Assembly: GCF_011683955.1 (NCBI RefSeq)
Contig: NZ_JAAQPI010000003.1
Span: 620,001 to 684,000, forward strand
Length of the DNA: 64,000 nucleotides
From: Pseudomaricurvus alkylphenolicus
GTDB taxonomy: Bacteria > Pseudomonadota > Gammaproteobacteria > Pseudomonadales > Cellvibrionaceae
Direction of reading: 5' to 3'
Shown here piece after piece: positions 42,263 through 50,264 of this stretch. Numbering within the stretch: the first letter of the stretch is position 1; each line of letters opens with the position of its first letter. The position numbers and the translations under genes were made by a program. The notes beneath the pieces were generated by a model, which ran no database searches, was not told the DNA's origin, and saw nothing but the letters and a program-made list of their open reading frames with translations.

Positions 42263-45112
42263 TTATTGTTGAGTTTGCGGCAGCGGCTTATCCTGAGCCA
42301 GGCGAAAGCCCCTGTCGTGACTTCGACTAAAACGCGATACCGCCATCTGCTGGCCCACCTGCAAGAACTTGGGCGCGCTAAACCAGGACCCGCCTTTGGC
42401 AATACGCCGGTTGCAGTTGCTATCCGACCCAGCCCCCCCGGAACAGTCCGCCGTCCACTCCCAGACATTGCCCGCCATGTCGTGCAAACCAAAGTCATTG
42501 GCCGGATAGGTCGCTACCGGAGCTGAATAGGTTTCGCCATCTTCCCGCCAACCCAGCTTTTGGGAGCCATTGGCAAATCGGCCGTTGACCGAATTGCCCC
42601 AGGGATACAACCCCGACTGACCCGCCTGGGCCCCGTATTGCCACTCCTGCAAGGACGGCAATCGAAACTGCTCGCCGGTCTTACGGTTCAACCAGGGAAT
42701 AAACTCCGACACAATGTCTTCGTAACTGACATTGATGACTGGCCTCTGGCCTCTGCCCCACCCCTGATCATCCGGTCGATGCTGGCAGTCACCGTCAGCC
42801 ACACAGGCGTCCCACTGCGCAAATGTCACCTCGGTCTTGCCCAGTTTCAGTTGAGAGCTTGCACCTTTCTCAAGCGGCAACTCAACCAACTCACCGCTAA
42901 AGCGTTCGACCTTTTCAGCGTATTGGCGTCGTGCCTCTGCCAGGGATTGCTTCAGGGATTTATCTTCCGCGCCTCCACTCGCTTGATGTGCCTGCAACAA
43001 ATTTTCGGCCTGTGAAAAGTGGTAACCCTTTAGCAATTGCTGAAACCTCTGCACGAACTCCCGCTGACGCTGATCCTGACCTTTTTTCTCGACCGCCTGG
43101 CGGGCTTCCTTTAACTTCTGAACCAACGCACCTTGATCTTCACCGGGAAAGTGCTTTCCGAGCAACGACAACAGATCTTCAGCGTCTTTAAAACGCTGCT
43201 TATCAATGGCCTGCTTCAGTTGGTGCTGATAGTTCTGCAACAATGCGGAGATTCCCTGCCTGGCTTCAGGGTTGTCGTCACGATGCTGCAGAATCAAACG
43301 ATACAAGGCCAAGGCGCCTACCCTGGGCGTGAGTTTGTTACCGGCCTTGACTTGCTCCTCCGCCGCTTGCAACAGAGTCTCCACCGTCAGCCAGCGGTCG
43401 CCCAAGGGTAACAATTGATTCGCCACTAATGTGGGTTTAATCAGCTCGGTGGCTCCGTGATCTACCTCCACCCTGCCGGCGTAGTAGGCATCCTTAAACC
43501 CCACCTCAATGCGGTATTCACCCGCCGCAATCGCATCCAAGGTTAATGGGGTTTTCTGATCCAGCAACTCGCCATTCAATCGCACCCAGGCATCGGCCTC
43601 AGTCGGAACCACCGACAGGCCACCGCGTCCTCGGGCCAAAACAATTTCACCTTTGGTGACCTGACTATCCTGCAGGGACAGTTGCTGCTTGCCATCGGCA
43701 AAATATCGCTTGCGAACGACGACTTCCACATCTCCCGCTGCCAGATTTTCCACAAACAATGGCGTCACCCCCAGCTTGTGCTCCCCCAGATACACCTCCG
43801 CCCCGCTCGGCTGACTGCGCAACTGGAGGATGGCGTTGCCCGCCAGGACTGCGGGAAATGCGGGAGCATTCGACTTGACTACCGGTGGAGCCTCTGTCGT
43901 AGAGGTCGTTGCATAGTAGTAACCTCCAGCCCCCAACAGTGCGCAGACCAGCAGCGTCGCGACAATGGCAAGCCACTTACCTTGCCGGGGTTCTGATTGA
44001 GTGTCATTGCCGCTCCGTTGGGAGCTTGCTATTTCTGGCTGAGGGCTATTATTTGCTGGCTGAGGGCCATTATTTTCTCGCTGAGGGCTCTCACTCTCTG
44101 GCTGAGGGCTATTCTTTTCTGGCTGAGGGCTCTTATCTTCTGGCTGAAGGCTCTTGCTACTGGGCTGAAGGCTCCCTTCCAAAACCTGCTGGCCCGATGG
44201 GGCAAGCTCAGTCTCGGCCATTTCGTCACCAGGCGTTATCACTACAGATGGGTCTGTGGGATAAAACTCCGTAGCCTCAAGCTCAGCAGGAGAATCGGGC
44301 TCACTCAGATCCACCCCCTGCGCAAGACGCTTCAGAGCCTCGGCCAATTCTGCTGCACTCTGGTATCGATCCTCCGGGCGCTTGGCAACCAACTTATCCA
44401 TAATCGGCTGAAAGCGTGCATGCTCTGGCGGTAACTCCGGCGGGGGGTCGTTGATATGACACAACGCAATCGTAAACGAGTCCTCTGCATCAAATAGATG
44501 GACGCCGGTAAGCATTTTATAGAGCAGCACACCCGCACTGTACAAATCACTGCGGCCGTCCACGGGTTCGCCCTTCGACTGCTCCGGGCTCATATAGTAG
44601 GGCGTACCGATAGACATCCCGGTCCGGGTCATGGTGCTATCAAGCGTCTTGGCGATACCCAGGTCCGTCAATACCGCCCGGCCGTGCGCATCAAACATGA
44701 CATTCTCGGGCTTCAGATCCCGGTGCACAAACCCCTTCGCATGGGCATGACCCAAGGCTTCAGCGATCTCGCCAAGAATGGTGCACACCTGCTCGTGATC
44801 CAAACCGTGACGAATCTTGTTTCTCAACTCTCCGCCCGGCAACAGTGCCATGGTGTAATACAACACGCCATTGTCACAGCCCGTGTCATACACGGTTACG
44901 ATATTGGGGTGATCAAGCTTGGCGGTAGACTTTATCTCCTGCTGAAAGCGCGCAACCCTCTCCTGCTCCCGCGAAAACTCCGCAGGCAGCACTTTCAACG
45001 CGACATGGCGATCCAGACGTTCATCCAGCGCCTCATAGACATCCGCCATACCACCAGAGCCAAGGCGGCGAATAACCCGATAATGATCAAGCTGTTGCGG
45101 CTGATCCTGCAT
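42263..45112 (-). CDS. Transmembrane Ser/Thr kinase with PEGA, helical-repeat and FGE-sulfatase-like domains
   Basis: 949 residues from the ATG at 45112, after GAGGGACA; the longer open frame has no homology before it. The kinase domain (about 10-270) has LGSGGMADVYEALDERLDRH, Lys in VALKVLP, HRDLKPEN near 127, DLG for DFG, and SIGTPYYMSPEQ. A Pro/Gln/Ser 7-residue repeat (about 313-358) and a helix (about 379-402, WLAIVATLLVCALLGAGGYY) follow. The exported part has two PEGA-type domains (SQPSGAEVYLGEHKLGVTPL near 440), helical repeats (about 600-720) and a formylglycine-generating-enzyme-like domain (about 770-940; TEVTFAQWDACV, then NVWEWTADCS and RIAKGGSWF). Co-transcribed with the RHH-FHA gene 13 bp upstream. 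Signal sensed is unknown. Confidence 0.93.
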   Translation of the reverse strand: MQDQPQQLDHYRVIRRLGSGGMADVYEALDERLDRHVALKVLPAEFSREQERVARFQQEIKSTAKLDHPNIVTVYDTGCDNGVLYYTMALLPGGELRNKIRHGLDHEQVCTILGEIAEALGHAHAKGFVHRDLKPENVMFDAHGRAVLTDLGIAKTLDSTMTRTGMSIGTPYYMSPEQSKGEPVDGRSDLYSAGVLLYKMLTGVHLFDAEDSFTIALCHINDPPPELPPEHARFQPIMDKLVAKRPEDRYQSAAELAEALKRLAQGVDLSEPDSPAELEATEFYPTDPSVVITPGDEMAETELAPSGQQVLEGSLQPSSKSLQPEDKSPQPEKNSPQPESESPQRENNGPQPANNSPQPEIASSQRSGNDTQSEPRQGKWLAIVATLLVCALLGAGGYYYATTSTTEAPPVVKSNAPAFPAVLAGNAILQLRSQPSGAEVYLGEHKLGVTPLFVENLAAGDVEVVVRKRYFADGKQQLSLQDSQVTKGEIVLARGRGGLSVVPTEADAWVRLNGELLDQKTPLTLDAIAAGEYRIEVGFKDAYYAGRVEVDHGATELIKPTLVANQLLPLGDRWLTVETLLQAAEEQVKAGNKLTPRVGALALYRLILQHRDDNPEARQGISALLQNYQHQLKQAIDKQRFKDAEDLLSLLGKHFPGEDQGALVQKLKEARQAVEKKGQDQRQREFVQRFQQLLKGYHFSQAENLLQAHQASGGAEDKSLKQSLAEARRQYAEKVERFSGELVELPLEKGASSQLKLGKTEVTFAQWDACVADGDCQHRPDDQGWGRGQRPVINVSYEDIVSEFIPWLNRKTGEQFRLPSLQEWQYGAQAGQSGLYPWGNSVNGRFANGSQKLGWREDGETYSAPVATYPANDFGLHDMAGNVWEWTADCSGGAGSDSNCNRRIAKGGSWFSAPKFLQVGQQMAVSRFSRSHDRGFRLAQDKPLPQTQQ
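44038..44174 (-). repeat. 21-bp tandem repeat in the kinase linker
   Basis: About 6.5 copies of a 21-base unit starting GCTGAGGGCT on the plus strand, phased at 44038, 44059, 44080, 44101, 44122, 44143 and 44164. They encode the heptapeptide series QPENNSP (coding strand), the juxtamembrane linker. The unit length keeps the frame, so copy number could vary without breaking the gene. Confidence 0.85.
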
Positions 45113-45125
45113 AGAGTGTCCCTCT

Positions 45126-45638
45126 CTAAACGCGAATAATGTGACAACTGCCCAAACTGATTTCACCCCGCCGTGGCACTGGTGCCACCTGTACAGGATG
45201 ACCATTCAACCGCGTGCCCTGAACAGTATTCAAGTCCGCGACCCACCAACGCTCACCATCAAACGTCAGTATCAAATGCTTTGGCGCCACCTGCGGATCC
45301 CGCAGCACAATCGAATTCCCCCGCGAAGAACCCACCGTGATTGCAGTCCCACCCAACACCTCGCGGCGGCGCTCCTCACCCTGTTCCACCAGCCAGCACG
45401 ACTGACTCCCCGGATCACCACACAGGCGATCATAGTCATCCCGCAGCGACGCCATCAACGCCTCCTTTACCGAAGCCGAGCGATTCCCGGTGGAATCCGT
45501 CTCCTCCAACAGCTGCCGAAGATAATTTGGCCAGGTCTCACCCTCCGCCGTGGCGCGACACTCCAGCTCCCGCCAGAAGGTATCCTCCAAAAACAGAGAA
45601 GTCGTTTTCCCGTCCAGTTTAATACTTCGTTTAGGCAT
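45126..45638 (-). CDS. Ribbon-helix-helix/FHA fusion protein (phosphothreonine-binding, putative DNA-binding)
   Basis: 170 residues from the ATG at 45638; an extension to 45695 has no family character. The N terminus (KRSIKLDGKTTSLFLEDTFW, then ELECRATAEGETWPNYLRQL) has the RHH_4-type ribbon-helix-helix layout seen in small DNA-binding proteins. The C terminus (about 85-168) is an FHA domain: ITVGSSRGNSIVLRDPQVAP, then HLILTFDGERWWVADLNTVQ and GTRLNG, with the phosphothreonine-binding Ser/Arg/Asn pattern mostly kept. Thirteen bases separate its stop from the ATG of the Ser/Thr kinase, so the two are almost certainly co-expressed. A kinase-gated DNA-binding protein is the natural reading; DNA binding itself is inferred. 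Confidence 0.8.
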   Translation of the reverse strand: MPKRSIKLDGKTTSLFLEDTFWRELECRATAEGETWPNYLRQLLEETDSTGNRSASVKEALMASLRDDYDRLCGDPGSQSCWLVEQGEERRREVLGGTAITVGSSRGNSIVLRDPQVAPKHLILTFDGERWWVADLNTVQGTRLNGHPVQVAPVPRRGEISLGSCHIIRV

Positions 45639-45726
45639 GATAACCCCGACCCCAACAAGTAGCATTATCGTACTACTCAAACGGTGAGATTGCACCCTTC
45701 CTATGGCAAAAACACAGAGCTAGAAA

Positions 45727-46278
45727 CTACCGAACCTCAAAGCAGTAGTCGTCCATAAAATCCCCACCCCGCTCAACAGACTGATGCAGAACACAAGACC
45801 ACCGAGGCAGGCTCACAAACTCATCGGGCAACAAACAAAAGCGTCGGGAAAAGCCATTCACTTCATGATGCTGCAGATTAAATGTCGACAACCACAATCG
45901 AGACCCTGGCGCGGCCACCAATGCCAAAGAATCCAACAACTCCAAAGAAGGCTTAAAGTGCGCCATCACAATATGATCATAGCGGCCCGCATGAGCCGAC
46001 CAATCGTACTCATCAAAATCAACACACAAAGTATGAACAACCCGAGGCTCCGCAAACCGCTGCAACCGCTGCAGTGCCACCTCAGAAATATCCGCCGCCG
46101 TCACATCAAAGCCACGCTCCGCCAGAAACAGGCTGGCGGCACCATCACCGCTGGCCACATCCAACACCCGCGAAGGCTCCAACCCGACAAATTGCTCTGC
46201 CAAGAACCCTGGTACGCCAGGAGCCCGCATTGGCTTATCCGAAAAACGTTTATTCCAGCGCTGCCTGTCTTCCTGCAT
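45727..46278 (-). CDS. Class I SAM-dependent methyltransferase
   Basis: 183 residues from the ATG at 46278, after GGTGGATGGGTT; the open frame to 46308 adds 10 residues without support. Motif I is VLDVASGDGAASLFLAERGF near 37, followed by VTAADISEVALQRLQRFAEP (acidic loop binding the SAM ribose) and YDHIVMAHFKPSLELLDSLA (motif IV region). It starts QEDRQRWNKRFSDKPM, like TehB/thiopurine-type small methyltransferases. Substrate not evident. It lies just beyond the ilvIH terminator and upstream of the RHH-FHA gene by 88 bp on the same strand; co-transcription with the latter is possible. Confidence 0.88.
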   Translation of the reverse strand: MQEDRQRWNKRFSDKPMRAPGVPGFLAEQFVGLEPSRVLDVASGDGAASLFLAERGFDVTAADISEVALQRLQRFAEPRVVHTLCVDFDEYDWSAHAGRYDHIVMAHFKPSLELLDSLALVAAPGSRLWLSTFNLQHHEVNGFSRRFCLLPDEFVSLPRWSCVLHQSVERGGDFMDDYCFEVR

Positions 46279-46307
46279 AACCCATCCACCAACATTCAAC
46301 ACCCACA

Positions 46308-46333
46308 AAAAACCCGGCCAAGGCCGGGTTTTT
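46308..46333 (-). terminator. Rho-independent terminator of ilvIH
   Basis: AAAAACCCGGCC (46308-46319), loop AA, GGCCGGGTTTTT (46322-46333): a perfect 12-bp stem, GC-rich at its core. Read on the minus strand it ends in six T residues, 22 bases after the ilvH stop. Confidence 0.92.
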
Positions 46334-46355
46334 CAGACGCAAAAAGAAGCCGACC

Positions 46356-46847
46356 CTACAGGCTCAACACCTTCTCACCACGGGAAATTCCCGACACACC
46401 GGAACGTACCACCTCCAGTATGGCCGCATCCCCTACAGACTGCACAAACGCATCCAACTTATCGCTGGTACCCACAATCTGTACCGTATAAACACTGCTG
46501 GTCACATCAATGATCTGCCCGCGGAAAATATCAACGCAACGCTTGATCTCCGCACGCTGAGCACCCGTGGCCTTAACCTTGATCATCATCAACTCACGTT
46601 CAATATGCGAGCCTTCCGTCAAGTCCACCAGCTTGACCACGTCAATCAACTTATTGAGATTCTTGGTGATCTGCTCAATCTTATGATCATCGCCAATCGT
46701 CGTCACCGTCAGACGCGACAAGGTCTCGTCCTCGGTGGGCGCAACCGTCAGCGTCTCAATGTTATAACCACGCTGGGAAAACAACCCAACAACCCGCGAC
46801 AAGGCGCCTGGCTCATTCTCCATGAGTACAGAAATAATACGTCTCAT
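46356..46847 (-). CDS. ilvH: Acetolactate synthase small (regulatory) subunit
   Basis: 163 residues from the ATG at 46847, one base after the large-subunit stop; the open frame to 46946 lies inside ilvI and is not used. The ACT domain at the N terminus is ISVLMENEPGALSRVVGLFS followed by QRGYNIETLTVAPTEDE, the valine-binding fold; a second ACT-like half follows (about 80-160). It raises activity of the catalytic subunit and gives valine feedback inhibition. Length matches IlvH (163 in E. coli). ilvIH form an operon ended by the terminator at 46308-46333. Confidence 0.97.
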   Translation of the reverse strand: MRRIISVLMENEPGALSRVVGLFSQRGYNIETLTVAPTEDETLSRLTVTTIGDDHKIEQITKNLNKLIDVVKLVDLTEGSHIERELMMIKVKATGAQRAEIKRCVDIFRGQIIDVTSSVYTVQIVGTSDKLDAFVQSVGDAAILEVVRSGVSGISRGEKVLSL

Positions 46848-46848
46848 C

Positions 46849-48585
46849 TTAGGTGCGCTCCGTCTTACTGATCCACATATCACGCATGGAGCCCTCCGGG
46901 GCCACCAGCATCGGGTACACGTGTTCGGTCGGGTCAACATAAACATTAACGAAGACCACGCGATCCTTCATGGCAAATGCCTCTTCCATCTTCTCGCGCA
47001 GGTCTTCGCGCTTGTGGATATCAATACCCACGTGACCGTATGCCTCCATCAACTTGGTAAAGTCTGGCAGTGAGTCCTCGTAGTGAATCTCCGAATAACG
47101 GCTGTCGTAAACCATGTCCTGCCACTGCTTGACCATACCCAGAGCCTGGTTATTCAGGCACACGATCTTGACCGGCAAACCGTATTGAGTCAGGGTCGAC
47201 AACTCCTGAATACACATCTGGATCGAGCCCTCACCGGTCACACAGACCACATCCTTATCGCGAACAGCAAACGCCGCCCCCATGGCTGCAGGCAGACCAA
47301 AGCCCATGGTGCCCAGACCACCGGAGTTGAGCCACTGGCGTGGACGCTTGAACGGATAGTATTGAGCCGCAAACATCTGATGCTGGCCTACGTCCGAGGC
47401 GACGATGGCATCGCCATTGGTGACGTCGTACAGGGTCTTGATCACCTCTTGGGGCATGATCTTGTCGCCATCAGTGCGATAGCGCGGTTGAGTGTAGATC
47501 CCGTGACGCTCGCGCCATTCGTTGATCTGCTGCCACCAATCCGATAGCGACTTTTCATCCGGCTTTTGATCCGCCGATTTAACCAGCTCCAGCATCTCCT
47601 TCAGAACACTGTCCACTGCACCCACGATGGGCACATCGGCGGTGATGGTCTTGGAAATGGAGGCCGGATCAATATCAATGTGAATGATCTTGGCATTCGG
47701 GCAGAACTTATTGGGTGTATTGGTTACACGATCATCAAAGCGCGCGCCCACGGCCAGAATCAGGTCGCAGTGGTGCATGGCCGTATTGGCCTCGAAGGTA
47801 CCATGCATACCCAACATACCCAGGAACTGCTTGTCATCACCGGGATAGGCACCGAGCCCCATCAATGTGTTGGTGACCGGGTAATTCAGGTTTTGGGCCA
47901 GTTCCGTCAGCAGGTGACTGGCCTCGCCTTGCACCACACCACCGCCGGAGTAGATTACCGGACGCTTGGCCTGCAGCAACATGCTGACGGCTTTCTTGAT
48001 CTGGCCGCTGTGGCCCTTGGCCGCCGGCGTATAAGAACGCATCTTGACCTTCTTCGGATACTCGAAGGGGAAGGTCTCAGCCGGATTGACCGTATTTTTG
48101 GGCACGTCGATCACCACCGGTCCCGGACGGCCGGTAGAGGCAATGTAATAGGCTTTCTTCACCACCTCAGGGATCTCAGAGGCGTGTTTGACCAGAAAGC
48201 TGTGCTTAACGATTGGGCGCGACACGCCCACCATGTCAGTCTCCTGGAAGGCATCTTCGCCAATCTTCTCGGCCGGTACCTGCCCGGAGATCACCACCAT
48301 GGGGATCGAATCCATATAGGCCGTGGCAATGCCGGTAATGGCATTGGTGGCGCCGGGACCCGAAGTCACCAGCACGGTGCCGACTTTACCGGTGGCGCGG
48401 GTATAACCGTCCGCCGCATGGGTGGCACTTTGTTCGTGACGCACCAGAATGTGCTTGACTTTGTCTTGCTTGAAAATTGCGTCGTATATGTGCAGGGCTG
48501 CCCCGCCCGGGTAACCAAAGACGAGATCTACGCCTTCTTCCTGCAGGGAGCGAATCAACATATCGCCGCCGGAGAGCATTTCCAC
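46849..48585 (-). CDS. ilvI: Acetolactate synthase large (catalytic) subunit
   Basis: 578 residues from a GTG at 48585 (GTG GAA ATG CTC), preceded by AGGGGA; this gives the family N terminus [20 protein letters not shown]. Thiamine diphosphate enzyme that makes acetolactate or acetohydroxybutyrate, the first common step to valine, leucine and isoleucine. Landmarks are the catalytic Glu in [20 protein letters not shown] near 50, [20 protein letters not shown], and the ThDP motif region [20 protein letters not shown] with [12 protein letters not shown] near 475. The two-gene operon with ilvH is preceded by a long leader. Confidence 0.97.
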   Translation of the reverse strand: MEMLSGGDMLIRSLQEEGVDLVFGYPGGAALHIYDAIFKQDKVKHILVRHEQSATHAADGYTRATGKVGTVLVTSGPGATNAITGIATAYMDSIPMVVISGQVPAEKIGEDAFQETDMVGVSRPIVKHSFLVKHASEIPEVVKKAYYIASTGRPGPVVIDVPKNTVNPAETFPFEYPKKVKMRSYTPAAKGHSGQIKKAVSMLLQAKRPVIYSGGGVVQGEASHLLTELAQNLNYPVTNTLMGLGAYPGDDKQFLGMLGMHGTFEANTAMHHCDLILAVGARFDDRVTNTPNKFCPNAKIIHIDIDPASISKTITADVPIVGAVDSVLKEMLELVKSADQKPDEKSLSDWWQQINEWRERHGIYTQPRYRTDGDKIMPQEVIKTLYDVTNGDAIVASDVGQHQMFAAQYYPFKRPRQWLNSGGLGTMGFGLPAAMGAAFAVRDKDVVCVTGEGSIQMCIQELSTLTQYGLPVKIVCLNNQALGMVKQWQDMVYDSRYSEIHYEDSLPDFTKLMEAYGHVGIDIHKREDLREKMEEAFAMKDRVVFVNVYVDPTEHVYPMLVAPEGSMRDMWISKTERT

Positions 48586-49147
48586 CTGTTATCCCCTTTA
48601 AAAATATAAGTTACTGCCGCAGGCCGGATGACCATAGACTCATCCGCCGTCCAGTGGCTACCAGACAGCATCCCGCGTGCAAATAAAAGATGACTGAAGC
48701 TTCCCCGGCCTGCTGCGCCTGTTAGCACGACAGCCGACCGGGCAGGCAACGTCGGTGGACGTACCTACGCAACTGGGATGGTTCGGCAAGCGGTTGGCTC
48801 ACCGGAGGTAGATGCCGGAATTTGGTTAAAATTCCGGCAAGAGACCGAGGTTACGGCTATGATCTACTACGCCATCTAGCGAACCCGCAATTCTGTCAAC
48901 TTATCGCCTAAAGTCAAGGGGTTAGCGCGGTTCAAGGCCCATTAATTGTGGGTTTTGGAGGATTTTGTTGCCGCTCGGCTCGAGGGAGTGCGACCGCTGC
49001 CACAAAACCTTCATGCGGAGCACAATGGACAGTGGTGCCGATACATCAAAAGGGCAATAATGGCGCCTGCTCAGCGAGCGGGACTATAATGACGTACAGG
49101 GGCCCCAATTCGGAGCAACCTCATCAGCCAGAAAGGACTTGCGCGGT
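48586..49147. other. 562-bp intergenic region, ilvI leader and DUF4124 promoter
   Basis: No ORF with coding character is seen. On the ilvI strand there are TTGACT and TTGACA elements at about 48898-48919 and a perfect 11-bp hairpin TGCCGGAATTT/AAATTCCGGCA (48813-48839) in the putative leader, followed by G/C-rich sequence that could fold further. I could not find a leader peptide rich in Leu, Val or Ile. On the plus strand a perfect TATAAT (49085-49090) lies 57 bases before the DUF4124 ATG, with only a weak -35 (TGGCGC at 49061-49066). Confidence 0.55.
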
Positions 49148-49576
49148 ATGATTACAGTCAAACTGACCCCAACGACTCTGCTCTTTGTGGTAGCCCTGCT
49201 GGGCGCCTTAATCAGCAGTGCACCTGCCAGCGCCAAGGAGTTTTACAAGTGGCAGGATGACCAGGGGGTAACTCACTACTCCGCACACCCTCCCAAGGAC
49301 CGCAACTCCGTTAAAGTGCGAGCCACCAATACTCAGGGCACCCCTCCCGCGGAAGCATCAGAGGAAGAGAACACGGAGCAGCAGGCCAATGCCACAGCCA
49401 CGGCTGCGCGCGCCAAGAATCCCGAGCGCTGCGCCCAGGCCCGCAAGAACCTTAACGCCCTCAACAACAAACCACGGGTAAGAATCAAGGAGGGCGACAG
49501 CTACCGTTACCTGACGGCCGAAGAGGTGACGGAACATCGCAGGACGGCCCAAAAGATCATTCGCGACGAGTGCTGA
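49148..49576 (+). CDS. DUF4124 domain secreted protein
   Basis: 142 residues from the ATG at 49148; a TTG at 49139 in the same frame is closer to the AAAGGA site and is a real alternative. Signal peptide TTLLFVVALLGALISSAPAS, cleavage near 30. The DUF4124 signature follows: KEFYKWQDDQGVTHYSAHPP. The rest is an Ala/Glu/Thr-rich linker and a short basic helical region (RCAQARKNLNALNNKPRVRI). DUF4124 proteins are small envelope proteins of unknown role, common in gammaproteobacteria. Its stop is directly adjacent to the stop of the convergent exonuclease gene, with no base between. Confidence 0.88.
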   Translation: MITVKLTPTTLLFVVALLGALISSAPASAKEFYKWQDDQGVTHYSAHPPKDRNSVKVRATNTQGTPPAEASEEENTEQQANATATAARAKNPERCAQARKNLNALNNKPRVRIKEGDSYRYLTAEEVTEHRRTAQKIIRDEC

Positions 49577-50254
49577 TTACAGCAAATCCCCCAGCCTCTG
49601 GTCCTCTCCCCGGTGGCTCAATTGAGCCAGCAACAACTCCGCCGTGGCCAGCGCGTCCATCAGCGCATTGTGAGCCGGGTAAACCGGCAGGTTGTAGCGC
49701 GAACGACAACTTCCCAGTCTCAAGGCATTGGCTCCGATGGGAAGCTGGCGCCTCTCCAGAGATTGTTTCTCCAACTGCAATGTATCCACCCAGGGTAACA
49801 ATAACGGGGCTCGATATAGCCGCTGGCTGATGCTGTTGAGAAACGCCAAGTCCATAGGCGCATGATGAAATGCCAGCACCCGCCCCTCGGCTGCTTGCAA
49901 AAGCTCCGGCATCATGGATTCCACACTGATACCTGCGGACAACTCACAATCTCGAAGCTGGTGAATAGCGGCACTGCTGCCTACGGAGCGACGTGGCTTG
50001 AGCAGAATATGGCGGGTACTGCCGAGGCGAACACTGCCAGCGGCAATCACCACCCAGCCGATACTCAGCAGCTCCCCCTCGCTGACATTGAGCGCCGATG
50101 TCTCGGTATCCACAACCAGAAATTCGAGCTGCCGCCAGCAATTCCGGCGATGCAATGCACTGCGCTGCCAACACTGTAACAACGGAGGGGCGACCGAATT
50201 CCCTTGTAAGCGGCTTCGCAGTCGGTAGAACTGTCGTCTTGCTGTCAACAACAT
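49577..50254 (-). CDS. DEDDh-type 3'-5' exonuclease (DnaQ-like)
   Basis: 225 residues from the ATG at 50254, 10 bases after the upstream stop. The exonuclease motifs are visible: Exo I LEFLVVDTETSALNVSEGEL near 45 (Asp and Glu), Exo II VLAFHHAPMDLAFLNSISQR near 127, and Exo III YPAHNALMDALATAELLLAQ near 193, where His and Asp match the DEDDh type. It would trim DNA or RNA 3' ends. It lies in the same direction as the cNMP/CBS/DUF294 gene and the symporter operon; the same exonuclease-DUF294-symporter order occurs in many gammaproteobacteria with acetate-type symporters. Functional link to the transporter is unclear. Confidence 0.9.
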   Translation of the reverse strand: MLLTARRQFYRLRSRLQGNSVAPPLLQCWQRSALHRRNCWRQLEFLVVDTETSALNVSEGELLSIGWVVIAAGSVRLGSTRHILLKPRRSVGSSAAIHQLRDCELSAGISVESMMPELLQAAEGRVLAFHHAPMDLAFLNSISQRLYRAPLLLPWVDTLQLEKQSLERRQLPIGANALRLGSCRSRYNLPVYPAHNALMDALATAELLLAQLSHRGEDQRLGDLL

Positions 50255-50264
50255 CAAAGACTCG

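Noticed and set aside
48586-48900. Branched-chain leader peptide and classical attenuator before ilvI
   Set aside because: No short ORF with runs of Leu, Val or Ile codons and no T-run terminator was found; a hairpin alone is not enough.
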